DNA of 16,902 nucleotides from Nocardioidaceae bacterium (GTDB lineage Bacteria; Actinomycetota; Actinomycetes; Propionibacteriales; Nocardioidaceae). Positions 1 through 6,363 of this stretch are shown here, in pieces; the first letter of the stretch is position 1, and every line of letters begins with the position of its first letter. The position numbers and the translations under genes are program-made. Below the pieces are notes generated by a model, which worked only from the letters and a program-made list of their open reading frames with translations, was not told where the DNA came from and did no database searches. Location: the NCBI GenBank assembly GCA_013698435.1, contig JACCVA010000015.1, forward strand, positions 1-16,902. Reading direction: 5' to 3'.

Positions 1-2
1 GA

Positions 3-68
3 AACGCGTACCGCGTCTACAGCCTGGACGGGGTAGTACCTGTCAGCGGGGACCGCGGCCGCGCATGA
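3..68 (+). CDS. possible C-terminal tail of a gene entering from the left edge
   Basis: An open frame runs in from the left edge and ends at TGA 66-68. The residues read N-A-Y-R-V-Y-S-L-D-G-V-V-P-V and then a basic end, with mostly G/C third positions, as expected for coding DNA here. It would converge on and overlap the small minus-strand gene at 43-126. At 21 codons it cannot be assigned to a family, and it may be chance. Confidence 0.3.
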   Translation, partial: NAYRVYSLDGVVPVSGDRGRA

Positions 69-126
69 ATCCGACAGCGACGACAACGAGCACGATGAGC
101 ACGATGATGATCAAGATTGTCTTCAT
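43..126 (-). CDS. tiny single-helix membrane protein, function unknown
   Basis: A 27-residue reading frame starts at ATG 126-124 and stops at TGA 45-43. After M-K-T it is almost entirely I/L/V/A (about residues 4-20) and ends in a basic tail (MRGRGPR). This is the pattern of a one-pass membrane peptide with a positively charged cytoplasmic end. It lies 80 bp downstream of the NERD-like gene on the same strand and could be cotranscribed. The longer frame to position 384 is Arg/Pro-rich and antisense to the NERD gene, so I reject it. No strong Shine-Dalgarno is visible upstream. Short one-helix proteins of this kind are common and mostly unannotated in actinobacteria; no function can be inferred. 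Confidence 0.5.
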   Translation of the reverse strand: MKTILIIIVLIVLVVVAVGFMRGRGPR

Positions 127-206
127 AGCGTGCAGGTTACCCGTTGTGTTGGGTCCATGCCGTCTCCAGGGGCTCGACGCGGCCGCACGCTGATGGGGAC
201 GAAGGG

Positions 207-899
207 TCAGAGCGTGCGGCGTGGGCGCGGGAAGCGCTCGCCCAGGGCCAGCGCCAGGCCGGTGATGTCGAATCCGCTCAGCCGGACCGGACCGTGCTTC
301 ATCAGCTTGACCAGCTGAGGCAGTGTCGCGACGTAGGTGTTGCCGACGACGGCAGGAGCGCTGAGGGATCCGCCCACCAGACAAAGGACGGCCTGGACGC
401 CGGCACCGGACCAGCCCGCGGACTCGAGGGCCGCGACGACCCGCGACGCCAGCGTGTCGACGTCGTCGACGACCGCGGTGTAGTCCTCCCCGTCGACGAG
501 AAACCGCTCGTACGACGATCCGCGCCGCCGGGACCTGCCCTCGAACTGCACGTTGCTGCCGGCCGCTTCGTCGACCTCGACGACCCAGACACCGGTCGAC
601 GTGATCGCCAGGATGTCAATGGTCGTCTCGCTGGTCTTGTTGAGGACACGGCGGTGATAGAGGTACACGCCGTCGGGATACTTGTCGCGCATCGCGATCG
701 CCACCTGATGCTTGATGACGGCCCGCTCCGTGCCGGCGATCCAGCGAGGGTTGTCGCTCAGGATCAAAGTGGCGCGCTCGCCATGCGACTTGCCTCCTTG
801 CGACCGCTGCGTCTGGGCGGGCAGCAGCGTCTCGAACTCTCCGGCCACCGACGTGGGAAGCGCGCGGGCGTTCTCCACATGATGATTCATAACTACCAT
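207..899 (-). CDS. NERD (nuclease-related) domain-like protein
   Basis: This 230-residue protein fits the NERD family, a restriction-endonuclease-like fold. Residues 1-50 form a variable leader. The domain begins near residue 55 with a G-T-E element (G56, E58) and an amphipathic helix, followed by strands carrying TTIDILAIT (D95) and GVWVVEVD (E108). The order Gly-x-Glu, strand-Asp, then hydrophobic-Glu-x matches NERD's catalytic layout. The usual third catalytic residue, Lys in an E-x-K motif, is Asp110 here, so nuclease activity is doubtful. The region around residues 120-215 (basic RGRS stretch, Tyr-Glu-Arg-Phe, then a helix and strand VQAVLCLVGG) also fits. The start is ATG 899-897, with a second in-frame ATG at 890-888; neither has a clear Shine-Dalgarno. 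It is divergent from the copper-locus remnant. Its cellular role is unknown. Confidence 0.75.
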   Translation of the reverse strand: MVVMNHHVENARALPTSVAGEFETLLPAQTQRSQGGKSHGERATLILSDNPRWIAGTERAVIKHQVAIAMRDKYPDGVYLYHRRVLNKTSETTIDILAITSTGVWVVEVDEAAGSNVQFEGRSRRRGSSYERFLVDGEDYTAVVDDVDTLASRVVAALESAGWSGAGVQAVLCLVGGSLSAPAVVGNTYVATLPQLVKLMKHGPVRLSGFDITGLALALGERFPRPRRTL

Positions 900-1002
900 A
901 TGTAGCCGTTTGGTCGCGCTGTGTCCTCATAATTGGGAAACTATGCGCGAACGGTTCTTGGCCGCTCCCACCCTGGAAGAGGCGACATGGAGTTGTATCC
1001 AG

Positions 1003-1022
1003 ATACCCCCCGGTGGTATAGT
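1003..1022 (+). promoter_or_regulatory. CsoR-like copper operator overlapping a TATAGT -10 box
   Basis: ATACCCCCCGGTGGTAT at 1003-1019 is a pseudo-palindrome: with its central base excluded, 7 of 8 position pairs match (ATACC-n-CC/GG-n-GGTAT). Established knowledge: actinobacterial CsoR repressors bind GC-rich palindromes flanked by ATACC/GGTAT near copper-efflux promoters. The operator's right end merges with TATAGT (1017-1022), a strong -10 hexamer, and TTGTAT (993-998) lies 18 bp upstream as a weak -35. A repressor bound here would block RNA polymerase. The next recognisable coding DNA is the tail of a heavy-metal ATPase, which supports the copper reading. An ATG lies 7 bp after the -10 (1030-1032), so the original transcript may have been leaderless. 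That it is CsoR rather than another metal sensor is inference. Confidence 0.6.
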
Positions 1023-1061
1023 CCAACTTATGACGACGGGTACGACCCCGCGCTCATCAAA

Positions 1062-1205
1062 GGCCACGACATCGCCGCGATCCCGTTGGCGGCGGCCGGC
1101 CTGCTGTACCCCATCGTGGCCGGTGCGGCGATGGCGTTCAGCTCGGTGTTCGTCGTGACGGACAGCCTCCGGCTGCCCGAAGCTCCGACCATGAGGAGTA
1201 GCTGA
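1062..1205 (+). pseudogene. C-terminal remnant of a copper/heavy-metal P1B-type ATPase
   Basis: Translation in this frame gives the hallmark end of CopA/CtpV-type ATPases: G-H-D-I-A-A-I-P-L-A then AGAAMAFSSVFVVTDSLRL, the last two transmembrane helices and the S-S-x-x-V-V-x-N/D-S-L-R-L motif. A full ATPase is about 650-800 residues; only about 40 are left, with no phosphorylation loop (DKTGT), no CPC motif and no nucleotide-binding domain in the window. The usual G-Y-N-V is G-H-D-V/I here, consistent with decay. The open frame continues upstream to ATG 987 or 933, but it runs through the operator and promoter and uses AT-ending codons there, so I do not treat that part as original coding sequence. 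The stop TGA (1203-1205) overlaps the ATG of the next gene, so this is the true end of the lost gene. Confidence 0.8.
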
Positions 1206-1699
1206 TGTCACACCCACCTGAGCATCGACCGGCTTCCCAGTCTGCAGACGCTGCCGCCCAAGGACGTGCCTTGACCGCGACGGCGATCAGCGCCACCTTG
1301 CACTGTCTGACCGGTTGCGCGATCGGCGAAGTCCTCGGGATGGTGATCGGGACGGCTCTGGACTGGCACAACGCTGCGACCGTCGCCTTGTCCGTCGCGC
1401 TGGCGTTCGTGTTCGGCTACTCGCTGACGATGCTTCCGGTGCTGCGCGCCGGCGTGGCGCTGAAGGCGGCCGTCGCAGTTGCGCTCGCCGCAGACACGGT
1501 CTCGATCTTGGTGATGGAGATCGTCGACAACACCGTGATAGTGGCCGTTCCGGGTGCGATGGACGCCGGCCTCACGAGCTGGCTGTTCTGGGTGGCACTG
1601 GCCGGTTCCTTGGTGATCGCCTTCGTCGTGACCGTCCCCGTCAACCGGATGCTGATCGCCCGTGGCCGCGGTCACGCCGTTGTCCACGCGTATCACTGA
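1205..1699 (+). CDS. DUF4396 integral membrane protein
   Basis: A 164-residue membrane protein of the DUF4396 family. Hallmarks are HCLTGCAIGEVLGMVIG (H33, C34, C38), GYSLTMLPVLRAG, the DTVSI..MEIVDN segment, PGAMDAGLTS, and the end VTVPVNRMLIARGRGHAVVH.YH. It has about four transmembrane helices (roughly 30-52, 58-80, 88-118 and 125-147), and the His/Cys cluster in the first helix suggests metal contact. Members often sit beside copper P-type ATPases, as the remnant upstream shows here. The function is not established; a metal-handling role is inference. The start ATG 1205 overlaps the preceding stop (TGATG) and has a GAGGAG Shine-Dalgarno at 1193-1198, so it can be translated independently. 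After loss of the ATPase it is the first intact gene behind the CsoR-like promoter. Confidence 0.9.
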   Translation: MSHPPEHRPASQSADAAAQGRALTATAISATLHCLTGCAIGEVLGMVIGTALDWHNAATVALSVALAFVFGYSLTMLPVLRAGVALKAAVAVALAADTVSILVMEIVDNTVIVAVPGAMDAGLTSWLFWVALAGSLVIAFVVTVPVNRMLIARGRGHAVVHAYH

Positions 1700-1734
1700 C
1701 CCCTACTGCTTCGAGGTTCTCGCCACGTCGACCC

Positions 1735-1740
1735 TACGAT
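1735..1740 (+). promoter_or_regulatory. candidate -10 box TACGAT for the 1799 gene
   Basis: TACGAT fits the actinobacterial TAnnnT -10 consensus and lies in the 99-bp gap between DUF4396 and the next gene. It would give a leader of about 50 nt containing an AAGGAG Shine-Dalgarno (1785-1790). No good -35 element is seen. Confidence 0.3.
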
Positions 1741-1798
1741 GGGCTGACACCGGGCGACGTATGGGCGCTCGGACCGAAGCACGAAGGAGCGGCAGGCG

Positions 1799-2212
1799 GT
1801 GAGCTGGATCAGGCCGGTGGGGACGAAGCTGGTGAAGTACGGACCCCAGGCACAGCTCCTCTGGAAGCACGTGGCGGCACCCGCGACCGCTGCCGCCGGT
1901 CGCACCTTTGCGGCGCAGACCGCTCGGCGCACCGCTGTCAAGCATGCGGACACCGTGGTCGAAGGCGCGATTCTCAACGTGATGCTCGACGGTGAGACCT
2001 ACTGGGTTGTCTTCAGCGGTGGTGAGCCGGTGACGGCGTACCCCGCTGCGCCGGTTCCGTTGCCGGAACTGATCGCGCATGCCAACCTGTCGAAGAAGAT
2101 GACACCCGACCAGTACCGCAGCCGCCAGGCCGAGGCCTCTCGGACCCGCAAGGCGGTCGACACCGCGCGGACGGTGCGGCAGCAGTACCGCCGCCGCCGA
2201 GACGGTATGTAA
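1799..2212 (+). CDS. unrecognised basic hypothetical protein
   Basis: A 137-residue protein with a GTG start at 1799, chosen because AAGGAG ends about 9 nt upstream. No family is recognised with confidence. Residues 1-55 are basic and Ala-rich (SWIRPVGTKLVKYGPQAQLLWKH). The centre (about 56-80) has alternating strand-like residues, AILNVMLDGETYWVVFSGGEPV, followed by a Pro-rich turn. The C-terminal third (about 95-137) is highly charged, with MTPDQYRSRQ and a closing Arg run. There is no signal peptide or convincing transmembrane helix, so it is probably cytoplasmic. It ends 32 bp before the antiporter gene on the same strand and may share its transcript. Third positions are GC-rich throughout, supporting real coding. 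Function unknown. Confidence 0.75.
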   Translation: MSWIRPVGTKLVKYGPQAQLLWKHVAAPATAAAGRTFAAQTARRTAVKHADTVVEGAILNVMLDGETYWVVFSGGEPVTAYPAAPVPLPELIAHANLSKKMTPDQYRSRQAEASRTRKAVDTARTVRQQYRRRRDGM

Positions 2213-2244
2213 GAAGGCGCGCCGCGGGGTGGGAGAATTCCTGC

Positions 2245-4110
2245 GTGCATATCGCGGTCGGAGTCGTCGTTCTCATCAGTGTCGTCACGCTGGTGACAGC
2301 TTTCGGGCGCAGGCTGCCGGTGCCGGCACCGCTGTTGCTGGTCGTCGTCGGGGTGGTGGCGTCGTTCATCCCCCAGGTGCCCGAGGTGGAGCTCAGCCCC
2401 GACCTCGTGCTCGTCGGCTTCCTACCTCCCTTGCTGTACGCCGCTGCGCTCAGTACGTCGGTCACCGACTTCCGCGCCAACAAGCGGCCCATCGCGTTGC
2501 TGTCGGTGGGTCTCGTGATCACCACAACCGTCGTGGTCGGTCTGGTCGCGTCGTGGCTGCTGCCGATACAGCCCGCGGTGGCGTTCGCCCTCGGCGCCGT
2601 TGTCTCACCGCCTGACGCTGTGGCGGCGACGGCGATCGCACGTCGGGTGGGCATGCCGAGAAGGATGGTGACGATCCTTCAGGGCGAAAGCCTTGTCAAC
2701 GACGCCACGGCCTTGGTTGCCCTGCGCACCGCGATCGCCGCCTTCGGCGGCACCGTGACCGTGTGGGGGGTCGGCCTCGACTTCGTGACGACTGCCGTGG
2801 GTGGCGTGGTGGTCGGCGTCGTCGTTGCGATCGTGACCGGCAAGATCCGCAGGCACATCCACGACGAGGTCAGCGACACGGCCGTGTCGATCGTGACGCC
2901 CTTCATCTCCTACCTGGCCGCCGAGCAGCTGCACTTCTCGGGCGTGCTCGCCGTCGTCGTGACTGGGCTGATCCTCGGCCACCGCTCCCACTTGATGCAG
3001 TCGGCGTCATCCCGCGTCTTCGAACGGACGAACTGGCGCACCTTCGAGTTCATGCTGGAGAACACGGTCTTCTTGCTGATCGGGCTGCAGGTGCGCTCCA
3101 TCGTCACGGCTGCCGGCCAGAGCGACCTCGGCATCCAGCGCATCGCGATCGCCTGCGTCGCCATCACCTTGACGGTGATGATCGTGCGGCCGCTGTGGGT
3201 GTTCCCGGCGACGTACCTGCCACGGCTCATCCCCGCCATTCGGCGAAAGGACCCTATGCCGCCGTGGACGTATCCGGCGGGGATCTCCTGGGCCGGCATG
3301 CGTGGTGTGGTGACGCTCGCTGCGGCGCTCATCCTGCCGGCCGATGAGACGCAGGAGCGAGAGGTGCTGGTCCTGATCGCGCTCGTGGTGGTGGGGGCGA
3401 CACTGCTGCTCCAAGGTGCGACCCTGCCATGGGTGCTGCGCCACCTCGGCCTGACCGGACCCGACCCGGCTGAGGACGCGCTGCAGGCAGCCAGCGTCGC
3501 GCAGCGCGCCTCCGCCGCCGGCTTGCGCCGGCTCGAGGAGATCCGGACCGACGACGACCGCGACGAGGTCCTGGAGCGCGTACGCCGACGCAGCAACGAG
3601 CGCTCCGACGCATTGTGGGAGCGCCTGGGGGGAAGCGACGAGACCCCCAGCCGGGCCTACGCGCGGCTGCGGCTGGCCATGATCGACGCGGAGCGCCAGG
3701 AGCTGCTTCGGCTACGCGACGAAGGCGCCGTCCCCGATGAGGTGATGCGGCGCGTGGTGGCCTCCATCGACATTGAGGAGACCGTGCTCGACCTGGGCCA
3801 GCGCTGGAGCGACGAAGGCCGCGCGGACCAGCTGACCTCGTCGATCACGCATGGCGCCTGCGAACACCTGGATGAGCTGTCTGAAACTCCCGCGCCCAAG
3901 ACGCCGCAGGGCTGCGAGGAGTGCATCGCTGAGGGCCTGGAGTGGGTGCACCTGCGGTTGTGCATGTCGTGCGGTCACGTGGGCTGCTGCGACTCATCGA
4001 TCGGCAAGCACGCCAGCGGCCACTTCCAGCACGTGCAGCATCCGGTGATGCGCAGCATCGAGCCGGGTGAGGCCTGGCGCTGGTGCTTCGTCGACGACGT
4101 GCTGGGCTGA
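2245..4110 (+). CDS. CPA1-family Na+/H+ antiporter with C-terminal UBP-type zinc finger
   Basis: A 621-residue protein. Residues 1 to about 405 form a CPA1 (NhaP/NHE-type) exchanger of about 12 helices that swaps Na+ or K+ for H+ across the membrane. Markers are SPPDAVAATAIA (near 123), the ion-binding GESLVND (147-153, with N152-D153) and SWAGMRGVV (348-356). Residues about 410-535 are a charged helical cytoplasmic region rich in Arg, Glu and Asp. Residues 536-621 form a UBP-type zinc finger with C539, H541, C557, C560, C573, C576, C581, C582, H589, H593 and H599, plus the family signature CGHVGCCDSS and a closing EPGExWxWC. GTG 2245 is the start, with GGGAG about 10 nt upstream. In eukaryotes this finger binds the ubiquitin C-terminus; bacterial copies have no known ligand. 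Here it is presumably a cytoplasmic sensor or regulatory tail. The gene ends 7 bp before the convergent PemK-like gene. Confidence 0.93.
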   Translation: MHIAVGVVVLISVVTLVTAFGRRLPVPAPLLLVVVGVVASFIPQVPEVELSPDLVLVGFLPPLLYAAALSTSVTDFRANKRPIALLSVGLVITTTVVVGLVASWLLPIQPAVAFALGAVVSPPDAVAATAIARRVGMPRRMVTILQGESLVNDATALVALRTAIAAFGGTVTVWGVGLDFVTTAVGGVVVGVVVAIVTGKIRRHIHDEVSDTAVSIVTPFISYLAAEQLHFSGVLAVVVTGLILGHRSHLMQSASSRVFERTNWRTFEFMLENTVFLLIGLQVRSIVTAAGQSDLGIQRIAIACVAITLTVMIVRPLWVFPATYLPRLIPAIRRKDPMPPWTYPAGISWAGMRGVVTLAAALILPADETQEREVLVLIALVVVGATLLLQGATLPWVLRHLGLTGPDPAEDALQAASVAQRASAAGLRRLEEIRTDDDRDEVLERVRRRSNERSDALWERLGGSDETPSRAYARLRLAMIDAERQELLRLRDEGAVPDEVMRRVVASIDIEETVLDLGQRWSDEGRADQLTSSITHGACEHLDELSETPAPKTPQGCEECIAEGLEWVHLRLCMSCGHVGCCDSSIGKHASGHFQHVQHPVMRSIEPGEAWRWCFVDDVLG

Positions 4111-4117
4111 CGCCGAA

Positions 4118-4618
4118 TCAGGGAAGGTAGCGGCGAGCCTCCGAGACGACCTCCTCGAACAGGGCCTGCCCGAGGGCGGCACCCTCGCGCCGTACCGAGT
4201 CCGCCTCGACCCGGATCAGACGGTCCAGCCGAACTTCGCTGGGACGCCGCTCGCGGTCCCAGTCGCCGGTGCCGACGTCGCGCCAGTGCCGTCCTTGGCG
4301 TGTCTCCCGCTCGGCGTCGCGGTCATGGTCCTTGCTGGTCAGCATCAAGCCGGCAAGGTCGCGGTCGAGGCGTCCGATGATGAGGACCGGGCGGTCCTTG
4401 CCTCGCGACGGGTCGTCCTCATACGGCACCCAGGTCCACACCACCTCACCGGGATCGGGACGCCCGTCGCTGCGCGGTCGGTACTCGACGACCAGACCCT
4501 GACCTTCCCGTCCCGGTGGGAGCGGGGGCGCGGAGTCGTCCCGCGCCCCCACCGGTCGACGGCGGGTGAGCGTCGTCAGAAGTCGGCGGAGCTGACCGCC
4601 CCGAGGCTCACGAGGCAA
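4118..4618 (-). CDS. orphan PemK/MazF-like protein
   Basis: Residues about 56-150 match the PemK/MazF fold: PGEVVWTWVPYEDD, then GKDRPVLIIGR (the conserved RPV strand), LMLTSKDHD, and W.D.GTGDWDRERRPSEVRLDRLIRV, where classic toxins have a trp strand, a small polar loop and the S-x-V-x-x-D-x-L/I end. Family toxins are sequence-specific mRNA endonucleases. At 166 residues it is longer than MazF (about 110) because of a basic, Pro-rich N-terminal extension. The start is uncertain: TTG 4618 has no clear Shine-Dalgarno, and GTG 4552 is an in-frame alternative nearer the domain. No antitoxin-like gene lies on either side, only a possible 16-codon peptide just upstream and an IS remnant. Many actinobacterial PemK-like proteins are solitary, so toxin activity should not be assumed. 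Confidence 0.75.
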   Translation of the reverse strand: MPREPRGGQLRRLLTTLTRRRPVGARDDSAPPLPPGREGQGLVVEYRPRSDGRPDPGEVVWTWVPYEDDPSRGKDRPVLIIGRLDRDLAGLMLTSKDHDRDAERETRQGRHWRDVGTGDWDRERRPSEVRLDRLIRVEADSVRREGAALGQALFEEVVSEARRYLP

Positions 4619-4622
4619 AGGA

Positions 4623-4673
4623 TCAGCAGCCGCAGGTGTAGTTGGTGAGGCGAGGGGTGCGAGTCATGACCAT
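4623..4673 (-). CDS. possible 16-residue leader peptide ending Cys-Gly-Cys
   Basis: ATG 4673-4671 opens a short frame, MVMTRTPRLTNYTCGC, ending at TGA 4625-4623. The stop lies 4 nt before the candidate TTG start of the PemK-like gene, so translation could be coupled. A second Met is at codon 3. There is no clear Shine-Dalgarno. The frame is too short to judge by coding statistics and resembles no family I can name; it may be chance. Confidence 0.25.
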   Translation of the reverse strand: MVMTRTPRLTNYTCGC

Positions 4674-4830
4674 TCCGTTCTGCGGCAGGTGCGCTGCGGC
4701 CGAATGTGTGACAGGGGAGGAGCCGGCGGGCTCCCACCGACGTGTCTAGCAGTCGAGGGGGTTGCTTGCCCAGACCTAGGTGTAGCGACCACAGACGTTG
4801 TTGACGTCGGCGTGGCGGCTTCAAGTGAGG

Positions 4831-4885
4831 CGGGACCTCCAGCAGGAATGGCGCTGTTGAGTCGCTACTTCGTTCGGAGGTCCCG
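4831..4885 (+). promoter_or_regulatory. hairpin sequestering the transposase Shine-Dalgarno
   Basis: CGGGACCTCC (4831-4840) is the exact reverse complement of GGAGGTCCCG (4876-4885), a 10-bp stem around a 35-nt loop. The 3' arm contains the GGAGG Shine-Dalgarno and the first base of the GTG start codon (4885-4887). Transcripts entering from outside would fold and hide the ribosome site. Known precedent: IS10 and IS50 use such structures to stop accidental transposase expression from flanking promoters. Whether IS481 relatives use it is inference. Confidence 0.6.
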
Positions 4886-5048
4886 TGTCGTACGCTAACG
4901 CCCGTCTCACGTTGCACGGCCGGCGCACGCTGGTGCAGCGCGTCCTGGTCGGTCACAAGCCCAGTGAGGTCGCCAAGCAGCTGAAGGTGAGCCGGCAAAC
5001 GGTCTTCACGTGGATCCGCCGGTTTCGGGACGAGGGCGACGCCGGCCG
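4885..5048 (+). pseudogene. IS481-family transposase, N-terminal fragment
   Basis: GTG 4885 opens a frame beginning SYANARLTLHGRRTLVQRV, then PSEVAKQLKVSRQTVFTWIRRF and DEGDAG. This is the N-terminal helix-turn-helix of IS481 transposases, which bind the element's ends. A complete enzyme has about 320-390 residues with a DDE RNase-H-like core; here similarity ends near codon 55 and the frame runs on into non-homologous sequence and the antisense of the neighbouring oxygenase. The start follows GGAGG by 4 bp. Clearly a remnant. Confidence 0.8.
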
Positions 5049-5092
5049 GCACGAGGCAGCCGGGCGCTGGTGGGGCCGCAAGTCGCTCGCCC

Positions 5093-6218
5093 TCAGCTCC
5101 GTTGGAAGAATGCAAGCATTCTGCGGCTGGCGTCCGGCGATGCCAGGATCTCCTGCATCTGTGCGCTGTTGTGCGCGGCAGCACTGGTGCGTTCGAACAT
5201 CTCGCGTTCGTACTTCTCGACGGCAGCAGGGAACTCGTTCGGGTGCGCGGCCAGCGCGACGCCGAGCAGGGCGCCGTCGAGCAGCGCCATGTTTGCACCC
5301 TGCCCCACGGGCGGCATCAGGTGTGCGGCGTCGCCGAGCAGCGTGACGTCTGGCCTCGACGGCCAAGTCAGGCCGACCGGGAGAGTGGTGATCGACCAAG
5401 GCACGGCCGTGTCATCACAGGCGGCGATGAGTGCCGTGAACCGTGGGTTCCAGCCCGTGAACAGGTCGATCAGTCGAGCCCGGGCGGCGACTGGGTCGCC
5501 GAACGGGATCCCGCTGGTGGCGAACCAGTTGTCGACGGTGTGCGAGCTGAGGTAGAAGCTGAGGTAGACGCGTACGCGGCCGTCGCCGTTGCGTTGCGCT
5601 GACAGGGACTGCCCGTCACCGAGCACCCAGTAGTTGCCGCGCCCCGACCATCGCCGCGAGGTCGGGGTGGGTGCGGTCGACGTCGGGAATGCCGAGCTCG
5701 ACGACGGATTGGCCGGTGCGTGCGGGCCGGGCGTCGGTGAGCAGTGCGCGGACCCGGGAGTTCGCGCCGTCGGCGCCGACCAGCAGGTCGTACGTTGCGC
5801 TGCTGCCGTCGGTGAAGTGCAGCAGGCCGTCTTCCGCGTGTTCGAACGCGTGCCCCCAACGCACCGCGCATTCGGGGACGGAGTCCAGCAGCAGGGTCCG
5901 CAGCTCGGCGCGGTCGACCTCGGGCCGCTCAAGCGGGGCGTCGTCGGGCGTCTCCTCCTGGAGCAGCAAAGTGCCGTCCGGTTCCAGGAGGCGCAGGTCT
6001 TGGCCTTCGGGGCGGGCGATCGCGTGGAACTGGTCGATCAGGCCGGCCTCGCGTAGCGCCCGCTGCCCGGTCCCGGAATGAAGGTCGAGCATGCCGCCTT
6101 GAGCGCGCGCGCCGCGAGACGGTTCCCGTTCGTAGACGACGGCGTCGACGCCGTGCATGTGCAGCACGCGCGCGAGGGCCAGGCCGCCCAGTCCGGCTCC
6201 AACGATGGCGACGGTCAC
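5093..6218 (-). pseudogene. TetX-like FAD-dependent monooxygenase, frameshifted
   Basis: Two overlapping frames together make one class A flavin monooxygenase of about 374 residues, a normal length. The N-terminal part (GTG 6218 down to about 5646) has the FAD Rossmann motif VGAGLGGLALARVL (6-19), GGMLDLHSGTGQRAL, and the D-G motif LLVGADGANSRVR. The C-terminal part, in another frame, continues with GRGNYWVLGDGQ, the G-D motif LLGDAAHLMPPVGQGANMALLDG, and ends FFQRS. The break is at CCCC 5642-5645 (GGGG in the gene); removing one G restores V-G-R-G-N-Y-W. GTG 6218 has AGGGGGAGA just upstream. TetX relatives hydroxylate polycyclic or aromatic antibiotics, but the substrate is not predictable here. 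The gene lies 184 bp downstream of a DHA2 exporter on the same strand. The shift may be a true mutation or a homopolymer sequencing error. Confidence 0.85.
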
Positions 6219-6363
6219 GGTCTCCCCCTTGGACTCGATGCGGCATGTTGTCCAGCCGCAGCCGATTGTGCCGCTGCGGGCCGGGGACCGGGGCGCTCAT
6301 GCTGTGGCTGACCTGCGGGCCAGTGTACGAACTGTCAACAAGGTCCCTGGTCGGTACACCTAA

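Larger units (their letters stand above)
4781..5048 (+). mobile_element. truncated IS481-family insertion sequence remnant
   Basis: The left part of an IS481-like element: non-coding left end, transposase start, and the transposase N-terminal helix-turn-helix, which breaks off after about 55 codons. Position 4781 (TGTAG) is offered as the left tip because IS481 ends start with TGT; this boundary is a guess. The right boundary, about 5048, is where similarity to the transposase stops. The catalytic DDE core and right inverted repeat are absent, and the next 45 bp lead straight into the end of the oppositely oriented oxygenase gene. The element cannot move by itself. Confidence 0.65.

Noticed and set aside
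144..905. Long plus-strand frame opposite the NERD-like gene
   Set aside because: It is the antisense of a recognisable domain, has a low-complexity Arg/Asp-rich composition and no start signal.
930..947. AT-rich imperfect palindrome (ATAATT...AACTAT) between NERD gene and copper remnant
   Set aside because: Arms match only partly, and it may simply be the promoter of the NERD-like gene; not enough to call an operator.
933..1061. Upstream extension of the ATPase-tail frame as a real 72- or 90-residue protein
   Set aside because: ATG 987 does have a fair Shine-Dalgarno, but the extension runs through the operator and -10 box and uses AT-ending codons unlike the rest of the window. Kept only as remnant sequence.
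4118..4673. Complete type II toxin-antitoxin module
   Set aside because: Only a PemK-like protein is visible; no antitoxin-type DNA-binding protein is adjacent.
4719..4734. GGAGCC/GGCTCC hairpin between PemK-like gene and IS remnant
   Set aside because: Short 6-bp stem without U-tract on either strand; such stems are expected by chance at this GC content.
6322..6359. GTGTAC...GTACAC repeat and TTGACA upstream of the monooxygenase as an operator/promoter
   Set aside because: The arms are 25 bp apart, TTGACA has no -10 at the right distance, and TACACT is only 5 bp from it.
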